This document shows, piece by piece, positions 17,615 to 26,892 of a DNA stretch of 64,000 nt. A program made the translations under genes and the position numbers. Numbering within the stretch: the stretch's first letter is position 1; each line of letters opens with the position of its first letter. The notes beneath the pieces are model-generated. The model had not been told where the DNA came from. It did not search any database and was given only the letters and a program-made list of their open reading frames with translations. This stretch comes from Flavobacteriales bacterium (GTDB lineage Bacteria; Bacteroidota; Bacteroidia; Flavobacteriales_F; PHOS-HE28): assembly GCA_016788295.1 (NCBI GenBank), contig JAEUSY010000004.1, positions 289,289 through 353,288 on the forward strand. Reading direction: 5' to 3'.

Positions 17615-19210
17615 TCAGTCCACGTTGTCGTGCAGGTACGGGTTGTTGCGCTTCAGCTCCACACGACGTTCACCGCTCTCATCCGTCTCCTCGCTCAACG
17701 TGTAACGGCTGATGGTGGAGCTGGTGCTGTGCTGCGTGTCGTTGATCTGGATGTTCTTCCGCTTGTAAGCGGGCTCACGCTCCATGTCGTTCAGCCCGTT
17801 CGGTGTGCGCAGCTTCTGCGACACCTCACGCATGCGCATCACGCGTTCCTCCACGCGCATCTGATGCTCGTTGGGGCTCAGGCGTGCTTCGGTCACTTCC
17901 GGGCGGTTGGCCACAGGCTGTGCAGGCACTTCATCGTTCAAGGAATGTACCACCTTCTCCTCCAGCACAGGCTGGTTCACCGGCTCCACTACACGCGGTG
18001 CAGTGATCTCGAAATCGAGCGGGATAATGGCCTGCGGAGCGGGCACGTTCAAGGCCACCGGCTCGGGTGCCACTTCCACCGACTTCAAGTAGATCTCCTG
18101 CTCCACCGGTGCAGCAGGAGGCGGCACCACTGCAGCAGGGGCGCTCACCTCTACAGGGTTCACGATCGGCTGTGTGATCATCGAGGGACGATCGGCATCC
18201 AAGGGGATCACCACACGCTCATTGCGGGTGGCTTCCACCTGGCCGCCAGGCGCAGTGGACTGGAAACCCGTTGCGATGACCGTGATGCGGATGCGGTCGC
18301 CGAGCGACTCATCCTTACCGTAGCCCCAGATCACATCGGCCGTGCTGCCAGCGGCTTCCTGAATGTGATCGGTGATCTCCGTCATTTCATCCATGGAAAG
18401 AGCGCGCGTTCCATGGGTCACGTTCAACAGAACGAACTTGGCGCCCTTGATATCGCTATCGTTGAGCAAAGGCGATGACAAGGCATCGTGCGCGGCACGC
18501 ATGGCGCGATCCTCCCCTTCGGCCTCGGCCATACCCATGATGGCCACACCACTGTTGCCCATCACGGTCTTCACGTCCTCGAAATCGACGTTCACCTTGC
18601 CGGGTTTGTAGATGATGTCCACAATACCGCGAGCAGCAGTGGTCAGCACGTTATCGGCATGCTCAAAGGCATTGTCCAGTGAGAGGTTGCCGAAGAGGTC
18701 GCGCAGGCGATCGTTGTTGATCACGATGAGCGTATCCACGGCATTGCGCATCTCCTCGATACCGGAAAGCGCCTGTTGCTTACGCTTGCGGCCCTCCCAG
18801 AGGAAGGGGCTGGTAACGATACCCACCGTGAGAATGCCCATTTCGCGTGCGATGCTGGCGATCACTGGCGCTGCACCAGTGCCCGTTCCACCACCCATGC
18901 CGGCGGTGATGAACACCATCTTGGTGCGTGTGCTCAGCAGGTCGCGCACTTCGTCCAGGTTCTCCTGAACGGCGGTCTTACCGCGATCGGGCACGGAACC
19001 GGCACCGAGACCTTCGGTAAGAGCGATGCCGAGCTGCAGTTTCACTGGAACAGGGCTCACGTCCAAGGCTTGGCGATCGGTGTTACAGATGATGAAGTCC
19101 ACACCGTGGATGCCCTGTGCGTACATGTGGTTTACGGCGTTGCCGCCACCACCGCCCACACCGATCACCTTGATGATCGAGGCAAGCTCTTTTGGAAGTT
19201 CGAATTTCAT
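17615..19210 (-). CDS. ftsZ: Cell division GTPase FtsZ
   Basis: 531 residues. Tubulin-like GTPase that polymerises into the division ring. The GTP-binding signature GGGTGTG is at 106-112 and the T7 loop region (NVDFEDVK) is intact. After the core (to about 330) comes a long, acidic and proline-rich linker, a conserved tail peptide (EPAYKRKNI) that should bind FtsA, and then a further tail of about 45 residues ending HDNVD, as I recall from other Bacteroidota FtsZ proteins. It lies downstream of ftsA with 42 nt between. Confidence 0.97.
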   Translation of the reverse strand: MKFELPKELASIIKVIGVGGGGGNAVNHMYAQGIHGVDFIICNTDRQALDVSPVPVKLQLGIALTEGLGAGSVPDRGKTAVQENLDEVRDLLSTRTKMVFITAGMGGGTGTGAAPVIASIAREMGILTVGIVTSPFLWEGRKRKQQALSGIEEMRNAVDTLIVINNDRLRDLFGNLSLDNAFEHADNVLTTAARGIVDIIYKPGKVNVDFEDVKTVMGNSGVAIMGMAEAEGEDRAMRAAHDALSSPLLNDSDIKGAKFVLLNVTHGTRALSMDEMTEITDHIQEAAGSTADVIWGYGKDESLGDRIRITVIATGFQSTAPGGQVEATRNERVVIPLDADRPSMITQPIVNPVEVSAPAAVVPPPAAPVEQEIYLKSVEVAPEPVALNVPAPQAIIPLDFEITAPRVVEPVNQPVLEEKVVHSLNDEVPAQPVANRPEVTEARLSPNEHQMRVEERVMRMREVSQKLRTPNGLNDMEREPAYKRKNIQINDTQHSTSSTISRYTLSEETDESGERRVELKRNNPYLHDNVD

Positions 19211-19252
19211 GACTTGGGGGTTTTGGAAAGTCTGTTGATCGTTGGGAAATGC

Positions 19253-20557
19253 TCAGTGCTCGTCGTCCTCCTTGAAGAAGTCGCTGGCCACGTTCTTCAC
19301 GGTATCGAAGAAGTTGCCGACGCGGCTCTTCTCGGAATGGGCACGTACAGGGTTCTTCACATTGATGGCGCGGTGGTCCTGCAGTTTGGGACGACGACGG
19401 TCCAGGTAATCGAAGCCTTTCATCACCAGTCCTACACCAGTGGCATGCAAAGGGCTTGTCACGTCCTCCACAGCGCTCTTGGCGATGTGCTCGTTGGGAT
19501 AGCCGATGCGCGTGCTCATGCCGGTCATCAGTTCCACCAAGTGCTTCAGGTGCTTCAGTTGGGCACCGCCGCCGGTGAGCACGATACCCGCGATGAGCTG
19601 CTTCTCCATACCTGAGTTCTTGATCTCGAAGTACACATGCTCGAGGATCTCCTCCATGCGGCTCTGGATGATCTCAGCGAGCGTGCGCAGACTGATCTCC
19701 TTGGGATCTCGGCCACGCAGCCCTGGGATGCACACCACCTCGTTCTCCTTGTTCTCCGAAGCGAGGGCGCTACCGAACTTGGTCTTCAGCTGTTCAGCCT
19801 GGTCACGCATGATGCCACAACCCTGGCGGATATCCTCGGTGACCACGTTGCCACCGAAGGGGATCACGGCCGTATGACGGATGATGTTGTCATAAAAGAT
19901 GGCGATGTCCGTGGTACCACCGCCGATATCCACCAGCACCACACCGGCCTCCTTCTCCTCGGTGCTCAACACGGCATCGGCACTGGCGAGGGGTTCAAGG
20001 ATGAGCTCGGTCACGTTGAGGTTGGCGCGGTGCACGCATTTGTTGATGTTGCGCGCTGCAGTGACCTGGCCACTAATGATGTGGAAGTTGGCCTCCAAGC
20101 GGATGCCGCTCATGCCGATCGGGTCACGTATGCCCTGCTCGTTGTCCACGATATACTCCTGGGGGAGCACATGGATGATCTCCTCACCGGGCGGCATCAC
20201 CAGACGGTAGGTCTCATCGATCAGCTGGTCGATGTCGATCTGTGTGATCTCCTCCTCGAGGCTCTCGCGCATCTTCATGCCGCGGTGCTGCATGCTGCGG
20301 ATGTGTTGTCCGGCAATGCCAACGTTCACGGTACCGATCTCAACGCCCGCGCTGTCCTCAGCCATCTTCACGGCCGTCATGATGCTCTCCACGGTCTTCT
20401 GGATGTTGGCCACCACACCACGGCTCACACCATCGCTGCGGCTCTTCCCCATACCGAGGATCTCGATCTTTCCTTGTTCGTTCTTTCGCCCGACGATGCA
20501 GGCGATCTTCGTTGTGCCAATGTCGAGGCCGGCAACGATCTCATTGTGTTGGTCCAT
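19253..20557 (-). CDS. ftsA: Cell division actin-like protein FtsA
   Basis: 434 residues. Actin-fold ATPase that tethers FtsZ filaments to the membrane. Phosphate-1 motif GLDIGTTKIACIVG is at about 10-23, the SHS2/1C domain follows, and phosphate-2 VDIGGGTTD and the adenosine motif VLTGGGAQL are present. The C-terminus ends in a basic/hydrophobic segment (VGNFFDTVKNVASDFF), likely the membrane-targeting amphipathic helix. It starts 14 nt after ftsQ. Confidence 0.96.
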   Translation of the reverse strand: MDQHNEIVAGLDIGTTKIACIVGRKNEQGKIEILGMGKSRSDGVSRGVVANIQKTVESIMTAVKMAEDSAGVEIGTVNVGIAGQHIRSMQHRGMKMRESLEEEITQIDIDQLIDETYRLVMPPGEEIIHVLPQEYIVDNEQGIRDPIGMSGIRLEANFHIISGQVTAARNINKCVHRANLNVTELILEPLASADAVLSTEEKEAGVVLVDIGGGTTDIAIFYDNIIRHTAVIPFGGNVVTEDIRQGCGIMRDQAEQLKTKFGSALASENKENEVVCIPGLRGRDPKEISLRTLAEIIQSRMEEILEHVYFEIKNSGMEKQLIAGIVLTGGGAQLKHLKHLVELMTGMSTRIGYPNEHIAKSAVEDVTSPLHATGVGLVMKGFDYLDRRRPKLQDHRAINVKNPVRAHSEKSRVGNFFDTVKNVASDFFKEDDEH

Positions 20558-20571
20558 GGTCTATGTGGGGG

Positions 20572-21375
20572 TTAGGGCGTTGTGCGTTTGGTACAGACGA
20601 TCTGGTCGGCGAAGCGCAGGTCGATGCGGTCGTAGCGGCGCCAGTCGGCAAGGGGTATCCCTTTCTCGTAGAATAGCTTGAGCTTGGCCAGTCGTTGCTC
20701 AAGCTGTGATCCATTACCGATGAGCACGCGTTGACCACCGATACGAGGCACCAGCTGGAACTCACCATCAGCGGTCACCACCACTTGGTCGATCATGGCA
20801 TTCCAGAAAGGATCGGCCCCGATCTTCATGGCCAACCGGTGGATATCATCCGACATGCTTACGGCCATGATGCTGTCGCTTTCGAACACTGAGCGCACTC
20901 CATCACGCGCACCGGCCTCATTCAGCGCACCTGTGACCACAAGCACACGGGCGGTGTAATTGGGACTAATGGGCATGGTCCATCCTTCCCTATCGATGTA
21001 GAAGCTACTGCCATCGGCATTGAAGACCCGGACGACCGGCATGCGCTGATCGACCTTCACATGGAGCACACCATCCAAAGTCCGATACACTTCGGCATTG
21101 GCCACGCTCGGTATGTTGCGAAGGCTGTTCTCGATACCCGGGACATCCACTTCGCCCATGGGAGCGCCCATCACGGCAACACCCATGTGCAATACTTCAC
21201 GTCGCACAGCGGCCTCGTCGATGAAGTGCATGCCCTCGCCACCATCAACGCTGACCTGCAGGTCGGTGATGGGCGAACGGTCCGTGGCACGTTCCACAAA
21301 ACCAAGCACCAACACCACCACCAGCACACCCAGCGTGATGAGGAACGGCCTCACATATGGTCGCAGCTTCTTCAT
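20572..21375 (-). CDS. ftsQ: Cell division protein FtsQ
   Basis: 267 residues. Short cytoplasmic tail, one membrane helix (about 10-27), then a POTRA-like region (from about 36) and the FtsQ beta domain. In the divisome it links early and late proteins. Its start overlaps the murC stop by 4 nt (ATGA), indicating translational coupling. Sequence similarity is moderate, as usual for FtsQ; position between murC and ftsA makes the call secure. Confidence 0.9.
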   Translation of the reverse strand: MKKLRPYVRPFLITLGVLVVVLVLGFVERATDRSPITDLQVSVDGGEGMHFIDEAAVRREVLHMGVAVMGAPMGEVDVPGIENSLRNIPSVANAEVYRTLDGVLHVKVDQRMPVVRVFNADGSSFYIDREGWTMPISPNYTARVLVVTGALNEAGARDGVRSVFESDSIMAVSMSDDIHRLAMKIGADPFWNAMIDQVVVTADGEFQLVPRIGGQRVLIGNGSQLEQRLAKLKLFYEKGIPLADWRRYDRIDLRFADQIVCTKRTTP

Positions 21376-22751
21376 GGCCGAACATGTTCGTTCAACAACC
21401 TTTCGATGGAAGGCACCAGGCGATCGATATCTCCGGCACCCATGGTGAGCAGCACTTCTGGTCGGCGCTCGCGAAGTACATCAAGCAGGCCGTCCTTCGA
21501 TGACAGGACTTTGTTCTGCATGGGCACTTGTTCCAGCAGCCATTGTGATGTGATGCCCGGCATCGGCTCTTCGCGTGCCGGATAGATGTCAAGCAGTATC
21601 AACTCGTCCATCGTTGCCAGCACGCGCGCGAAGTCGCTGGCCAGATCGCGTGTGCGGCTGAACAAGTGCGGCTGGAAGATGCCTGTGATACGATTGCCGG
21701 GATGCAGCTCGCGTGCACTGCCGATGCATGCTTCGAGCTCCTTCGGATGGTGTGCGTAGTCATCAATGAAGACCACCTTCGGCCCCTGTACACGCACCTC
21801 GAACCGGCGGGACACGCCTTTGAACGAAGCCAGTCCCGCACGAAGCGCTTCCGCAGTAACACCAAGGCGCAGGGCCATGGTCGCTGCGGCCAATGCGTTC
21901 TCCACATTATGGCGACCCGGCATTCCCAAGTGAAGATCGCGCAGGGTCTGTCCTTCGGAGATCAGATCGAAGACATATCGGCCGGCCTCCACACGGACGT
22001 TCTCTGCGCGCGGCGTACCCGCGTTATCCAAAGCATAGCCCACAGCGCCCGGATGTTCGCTGAAGTGCGAGGCCACGCGCTGGTGCACAAGCAACATGCC
22101 TTTGCTCAACGCAGCGAACTCAGTGTAGGCCGCGAACATGGCCTCTGGTGTACCGTAGATGTCCAGGTGATCGGGGTCCATCGCGGTGATGATGGACTCA
22201 CTGGGATGCAGGCGTAGGAAACTGCGATCATACTCATCTGCCTCTACCACGTTCACCACGGCATCGTCGTTCAGCAGCACATTGGTACCGTAGTTCACCG
22301 CAATGCCACCGAGGAAAGCGTTGCACTTGACACCACCGGCAGTGAGCAGGTGTGCGAGCATGGTGCTCACGGTGGTCTTGCCATGCGTTCCGGCCACAGC
22401 GACCGTCGGACGGTCCTCAGTGACCATGCCGAGCACTTCAGCGCGCTTCAGGATACGGGCACCGCGCTCCTCCCAATACTTCAACAACGGACTGGTAACA
22501 GGCACTGCGGGAGTGCGAACCACCATCACCTCCTCGGGTGCGGCTTGGCTGAACTCAGCGGGAATGAGCGCAGTGCTCTCGCTGAACTGCACTTCGATGC
22601 CTTCGCTCTGCAGTTGGTTCGTAAGCTCGCTGGGCGTGCGGTCGTAACCGGCCACCTGCGCACCTCGGCGACGGAAGTAACGGGCAAGACCGCTCATACC
22701 GATGCCGCCGATACCGATGAAGTAGAACCTATGTCCGCTCAACATGCTCAT
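21372..22751 (-). CDS. murC: UDP-N-acetylmuramate--L-alanine ligase MurC
   Basis: 459 residues. ATP-dependent addition of L-Ala to UDP-MurNAc, the first peptide step of wall precursor synthesis. N-terminal Rossmann motif IGIGGIGMSGLA (about 12-23), P-loop GTHGKTT (121-127), and the C-terminal ligase domain with VFIDDYAHHPKE. Overlaps murG by 4 nt upstream and ftsQ by 4 nt downstream. Confidence 0.97.
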   Translation of the reverse strand: MSMLSGHRFYFIGIGGIGMSGLARYFRRRGAQVAGYDRTPSELTNQLQSEGIEVQFSESTALIPAEFSQAAPEEVMVVRTPAVPVTSPLLKYWEERGARILKRAEVLGMVTEDRPTVAVAGTHGKTTVSTMLAHLLTAGGVKCNAFLGGIAVNYGTNVLLNDDAVVNVVEADEYDRSFLRLHPSESIITAMDPDHLDIYGTPEAMFAAYTEFAALSKGMLLVHQRVASHFSEHPGAVGYALDNAGTPRAENVRVEAGRYVFDLISEGQTLRDLHLGMPGRHNVENALAAATMALRLGVTAEALRAGLASFKGVSRRFEVRVQGPKVVFIDDYAHHPKELEACIGSARELHPGNRITGIFQPHLFSRTRDLASDFARVLATMDELILLDIYPAREEPMPGITSQWLLEQVPMQNKVLSSKDGLLDVLRERRPEVLLTMGAGDIDRLVPSIERLLNEHVRP

Positions 22752-23869
22752 TTTCGTGCGAGTCGGATGACCTCTGCGGCAATGGCCTCCGCCGCGTTCT
22801 GAGTGCCCATGCCTGCGATGGCCGTACGCAGGCGCTCCATGGCCGCTCCGTCGTTGATCAGTGAAGACACCGTGGGACCGAGCTGTTCAACGGTATCGGC
22901 ATCTCGCAACAGCACGGCCGCACCGCGGTCGGTGAGCGCACGGGCATTGTGGGTCTGATGGTCCTCCGCGGCCGTGGGCAACGGCACCAGAATAGCCGGC
23001 TTCTGCACCAGACTGAGCTCGCTTACGCTAATGGCCCCAGCGCGCGACACCACGAGATCAGCTACTGCGTAAGCAAGGTCCATACGCGCAATGAACTCAT
23101 GCACCTTGCAGTCGGTGTAATCGAGAGCGGCCACTGCTTCCTGAGCAGTGGCCAGGAACGGCGTACCTGTTTGCCAGATCACTTGGATACCGACGGCCTT
23201 CCATGCGGCCAGTGAAGCCTTCACACCGTGATTGATGCCACGTGCACCGAGACTTCCGCCGGTGACGAATAGGATGGGACGACCTTCCTGCAATCCGAAC
23301 TCCTCCATGCCTCGTGGGCGCTTGCCAGCAAGGCGCACCACTTCCTGCCGCACCGGATTGCCAGTGAGCAGCACTTTCTCCCTGGGAAAGAAGCGATCCA
23401 TTCCGGCGTATGCCACACAGATCCGCTGTGCACGTTTCGCCAAATGGATATTGGTCTTGCCGGGGAAGCTGTTCTGCTCTTGGATCAACGTTGGCACGCC
23501 CATGCGCTGTGCTGCGGCCAGCAACGGTCCACTGGCATAGCCGCCCACACCCACCGCCACATCAGGTCGGAAAGAGCGCACCAAGGCACGGGCCCTCAGC
23601 ATGCTGCGCATCAACCGCCATGGCAGGGAAAGGTTCTTTACGATGGACCCACGCTGGAACCCACGGATCGGAAGGCCTTCGATGCGATAGCCAGCAGTGG
23701 GCACCTTCTCCATTTCCATCTTCCCCTCGGCCCCTACAAAGAGGAACTCGGCAGAGGTCTCCCGCTCGCGCACTGCGTTGGCAATGGCGATGGCCGGGAA
23801 GATGTGACCGCCGGTGCCTCCACCGGAGATCATCACCCTAAGCGACGGCAGTCCTTGGGCGTTTGACAT
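22748..23869 (-). CDS. murG: UDP-GlcNAc:lipid I N-acetylglucosaminyltransferase MurG
   Basis: 373 residues. Converts lipid I to lipid II at the inner face of the membrane. Contains the GGGTGGHIFPAIAIA loop near the N-terminus, VGVGGYASGP, and the UDP-GlcNAc-binding SRAGAISVSEL plus PAILVPLPTAAEDHQ segments. The ATG at 23869 overlaps ftsW by 32 nt and gives a normal family N-terminus; an internal ATG at 23833 would cut into the first strand. Confidence 0.96.
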   Translation of the reverse strand: MSNAQGLPSLRVMISGGGTGGHIFPAIAIANAVRERETSAEFLFVGAEGKMEMEKVPTAGYRIEGLPIRGFQRGSIVKNLSLPWRLMRSMLRARALVRSFRPDVAVGVGGYASGPLLAAAQRMGVPTLIQEQNSFPGKTNIHLAKRAQRICVAYAGMDRFFPREKVLLTGNPVRQEVVRLAGKRPRGMEEFGLQEGRPILFVTGGSLGARGINHGVKASLAAWKAVGIQVIWQTGTPFLATAQEAVAALDYTDCKVHEFIARMDLAYAVADLVVSRAGAISVSELSLVQKPAILVPLPTAAEDHQTHNARALTDRGAAVLLRDADTVEQLGPTVSSLINDGAAMERLRTAIAGMGTQNAAEAIAAEVIRLARK

Positions 23870-25013
23870 CGGTAGGGGTTGAAGGTTGTTCGTCGAGGCT
23901 GCGGCTCACGCTGAGCACAATGCCAATGGCCAGGCAGGTGAACCAAACGGAGGTGCCACCCATGCTCACCAGGGGCAGTGGCTGTCCGGTAACGGGCACA
24001 AGGTTCACGGCCACCGCCATGTTGATCATGGCCTGCAGTACCAGCATAAGGCTGAGACCCACGGCCACGAGCGAACCGAAAAGCTTCTCGCAACGAGCGG
24101 CAATACGTACGGCGCGGAAGAGCAGGATGAGGTAGAGCATCAGCAGGCCGAGGCCACCGATGATACTGCCATACTCCTCCACGATGAACGCATAGATCAT
24201 GTCCGAATAAGGATGCGGAAGCCAGTTGCGCGATGCACCACTGCCCGGACCGTTGGGCAGCAGTCCACCTGTGGCAATGGCGATCTTGGCGTGCTCCACC
24301 TGGTAGTTGGCATCGCTGTCCTGCGTACCGAAACTCTCGATGCGTGTGATCCACGTGTCGAGGCGAGGAAGTAGCCCGGGCTTGCTTTTGGCCACCACAA
24401 GCAGCAGGCTGAACAGCAGCACTGCGGCACCAACGATCATCACCATATGCTTCAATGGCACCTGACCGATGAACATGATGATGAGGCAGACCAGGAAAAG
24501 CAGCGCTGCGGTGGAGAAGTTGGCAGGCAGGATCAATGCGCAGATGAGACCCACCGGCACCATCAACTTCAACAGCACATCGCGGAAGGTCCACTCCTGA
24601 TCATGGTGTTTGCCGAGCACGCGCGCCAGGTAGACAATGAGCACCACCTTGGCCAGATCGCTCGTTTGGAAGCTCTGGTTGATGATGGGAATGGTGATCC
24701 AGCGACTGGCATCGTTGATGTTGGACCCCAAGAGCAGCGTCAACAAAAGAAGACCAGCCGTAATGGGCACGGCCAGCTGGGAAAGCTTGGAGTAGATGCT
24801 GTAGCGGAGCGTGGACGCGTAGTACATGATCGCGCCACCCGAAAGCAGCATGAGGCCGTGCTTCACCAAAAAGTGCAGCGTGCTACCACCCTCGCGCTTG
24901 AAGGCCAACGAACTGATCGAGCTGTACACCGCGAGCAGGCTGATCAGCCCCAGGAAGAGGGCCGTCATCCAGATCACGCGATCGCCTTTCAGTTTATGGA
25001 TGTAGTTCGTCAT
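23838..25013 (-). CDS. ftsW: Septal peptidoglycan polymerase FtsW
   Basis: 391-residue SEDS-family membrane protein with about ten helices. Septal glycan polymerase partner of FtsI. Family motifs are visible: NDASRWI after the third helix pair, LAKVVLIVYLA, and the large periplasmic-loop segment QVEHAKIAIATGGLLPNGPG followed by HSD-equivalent PHPYSDMIYAFIVEE; near the C-terminus PLPLVSMGGTS. Sits between the MurD C-domain paralogue (21 nt upstream) and murG. Confidence 0.94.
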   Translation of the reverse strand: MTNYIHKLKGDRVIWMTALFLGLISLLAVYSSISSLAFKREGGSTLHFLVKHGLMLLSGGAIMYYASTLRYSIYSKLSQLAVPITAGLLLLTLLLGSNINDASRWITIPIINQSFQTSDLAKVVLIVYLARVLGKHHDQEWTFRDVLLKLMVPVGLICALILPANFSTAALLFLVCLIIMFIGQVPLKHMVMIVGAAVLLFSLLLVVAKSKPGLLPRLDTWITRIESFGTQDSDANYQVEHAKIAIATGGLLPNGPGSGASRNWLPHPYSDMIYAFIVEEYGSIIGGLGLLMLYLILLFRAVRIAARCEKLFGSLVAVGLSLMLVLQAMINMAVAVNLVPVTGQPLPLVSMGGTSVWFTCLAIGIVLSVSRSLDEQPSTPTDVKRPRTAVA

Positions 25014-25034
25014 GAACGCTTTGGTGTCCTCCGT

Positions 25035-25544
25035 CTATTCCAATTCCCTTACAGTGCGTTTGAAGTCAGCACCACGTTCCTCGTAGTTCGCATGGCCGCT
25101 CCCGCTCGGGCATGCCGGACTGAAGAGTACCACCTCCTTGGGCCTTGCCAGTTCACGCGCCAGGAACACGGCCATTGGCACGTTGTCGGCCAGGTAGACC
25201 TCGCAGCCCAGATCGGCCGGCAGCTCTTCCGCGGCAACACCGAACAGCACCAAGGCCGATACGCGCTCCCGCAGCAGTTCGGCCAATTGACCCTCGCCCA
25301 TATCATCGCTCCAGGTACCCGCGATCCAGATCACGCGCGCATCCAGGGACATGAGCGAATCGATGGTCGCATCAATGAACGTGGACTTGCTGTCGTTGAT
25401 GTACACCACATCGTTCACGTTCGCCACCACTTCCATGCGGTGAGGGCCGGTGACCTGCGCCGCCAGTGATCCCTGGCGTGCACGCACCAGAGCATCCACG
25501 GAGGTGGAGGCAGAGGTCGTGTTGTTGTGTCCGTTGCTCTTCAT
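25035..25544 (-). CDS. Stand-alone MurD C-terminal-domain paralogue
   Basis: 169 residues matching only the end of MurD: it begins around the central-domain exit helix (SVDALVRARQGSL), then HRMEVV, YINDSKST (48-55), VIWIAGTW and FSPACPS...NYEERG (141-158). The intact murD encoded 13 nt upstream has the corresponding [24 protein letters not shown] and LSPACAS...NYEERG. There is no P-loop or central domain, and the GGVDKG segment, whose Lys corresponds by my recall to a D-Glu-binding residue of E. coli MurD, is replaced by GTWSDDMG. It is therefore unlikely to be a ligase by itself; a regulatory or scaffolding role is inference. ATG at 25544 fits operon spacing; the frame is open upstream into murD. 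Confidence 0.8.
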   Translation of the reverse strand: MKSNGHNNTTSASTSVDALVRARQGSLAAQVTGPHRMEVVANVNDVVYINDSKSTFIDATIDSLMSLDARVIWIAGTWSDDMGEGQLAELLRERVSALVLFGVAAEELPADLGCEVYLADNVPMAVFLARELARPKEVVLFSPACPSGSGHANYEERGADFKRTVRELE

Positions 25545-25557
25545 CGCCAAGCCGGTA

Positions 25558-26892
25558 TTACAGCCCTTTAACAGCGGTCTTGAACCGACGACCACGCTCT
25601 TCATAGTTCTCGAACAGGTCGAAGCTCGCACAGGCGGGGCTCAGCAGCACGGCATCACCTTCCTCCGCAATACCATAAGCTGCACGTACGGCCTGCTCTG
25701 CGCTCTCGGTATCCACCATGTTGGGCACCAGATCTCCAAAGGCCTTGTGCAGCTTGGCGTTGTCCTTGCCAAGGCACACGATCGCCTTCACCTTCAACTT
25801 CACCAGCTCGCGCAGCGAAGCATAGTCATTGCCCTTGTCCACACCACCAGCGATCCACACCACGGGCCGGTCCATGCTCTCCAGTGCATACCACGCTGAG
25901 TTGACGTTGGTGGCTTTGGAGTCGTTGATGAACTCAATGCCATGCACCATGGCCACGCGCTCAAGCCGATGCTCCACGTTCTGGAAATCACTGAGGCTCT
26001 CTCGCACCACATCGTTGCGCAGCTCAAGCACGCGGGCGGCAATGCCTGCGGCCATGGAGTTATAGACATTGTGGCGGCCTTGGAGCGCGAGTTCGTGAAT
26101 GGACATGTCGAAGGTGGTTTGGTCGGTGGTGATGAGGATGCGGTCGTTCTGCAGATGGGCGCCTTGCGCCACGGTGTGTTCAATGGAAAAGGGCCACTGG
26201 CGGGCCTTCACGGTGTGCTGGCGCAGCCATGAGGAGGTCTCAGGATCATCCGCACAATGGATGAAGTGGTCACCGGCCTCCTGGTTCATGGCGATCCGGA
26301 ACTTGCTCGCCACGTAGTTCTCCATCCGGTACTGGTAGCGGTCCAGATGGTCCGGCGTGATGTTGAGCAGCATGGCGACATGCGGACGGAACTTGCGGAT
26401 ACCATCGAGCTGGAAACTGCTCAGCTCGAGCACGTACCACGCGTTATCGCCATCGGCCACCAGTCCGGCGAAGCTGGTGCCCACATTGCCACCGACCGCA
26501 ACATCCACACCGGCCTTCTGAAGGATGTGGTGCGTGAGCAGCGTGGTGGTTGTCTTGCCATTGCTTCCCGTGATGCCGATGATGCGGCCTTTGCAATGGC
26601 GGTAAGCCAGTTCGATCTCACTGATGACCGGGATACCACGCTCCTGTGCGGCCACCACCAGCGATGCCGTGTCCGGAATTCCAGGGCTCTTCACGATCTC
26701 ATCGGCCTCGAGCACGCGCGTGGCGGTGTGGCCACCCTCCTCGAACTCGATGCCGAGGCGCACCAGCTCATCGCGGTACTTCGGCTTGATGGGACCGGCG
26801 TCGCTCACGAACACGGAATGGCCGCGCTGTACGGCCAACCTGGCCGCGCCAACACCGCTTTCCTGTGCTCCAAGGATCACCAGCTTGTTCAT
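25558..26892 (-). CDS. murD: UDP-MurNAc-L-alanine--D-glutamate ligase MurD
   Basis: 444 residues. Adds D-Glu to UDP-MurNAc-L-Ala using ATP. N-terminal Rossmann-like domain ([14 protein letters not shown]), P-loop GSNGKTT (109-115), central-domain [11 protein letters not shown], and C-terminal domain with NDSKATN, GGVDKG and [17 protein letters not shown], all intact. The ATG at 26892 overlaps the mraY stop by 4 nt. This is the complete copy; a truncated homologue of its last domain follows. Confidence 0.97.
   Translation of the reverse strand: MNKLVILGAQESGVGAARLAVQRGHSVFVSDAGPIKPKYRDELVRLGIEFEEGGHTATRVLEADEIVKSPGIPDTASLVVAAQERGIPVISEIELAYRHCKGRIIGITGSNGKTTTTLLTHHILQKAGVDVAVGGNVGTSFAGLVADGDNAWYVLELSSFQLDGIRKFRPHVAMLLNITPDHLDRYQYRMENYVASKFRIAMNQEAGDHFIHCADDPETSSWLRQHTVKARQWPFSIEHTVAQGAHLQNDRILITTDQTTFDMSIHELALQGRHNVYNSMAAGIAARVLELRNDVVRESLSDFQNVEHRLERVAMVHGIEFINDSKATNVNSAWYALESMDRPVVWIAGGVDKGNDYASLRELVKLKVKAIVCLGKDNAKLHKAFGDLVPNMVDTESAEQAVRAAYGIAEEGDAVLLSPACASFDLFENYEERGRRFKTAVKGL

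Noticed and set aside
17615..19210. FtsZ with an unusual tail after the FtsA-binding peptide
   Set aside because: The extra 45 residues ending HDNVD match what I recall of other Bacteroidota FtsZ proteins, so it is not a novelty.
24447..25469. 340-codon plus-strand frame over ftsW and the MurD C-domain gene
   Set aside because: Antisense shadow with Gln/His-rich composition; it also does not explain the MurD-like motifs on the minus strand.
25545..25631. Longer start for the MurD C-domain gene
   Set aside because: The frame is open into murD, but the extra residues are out-of-frame murD sequence and the ATG at 25544 gives normal operon spacing.
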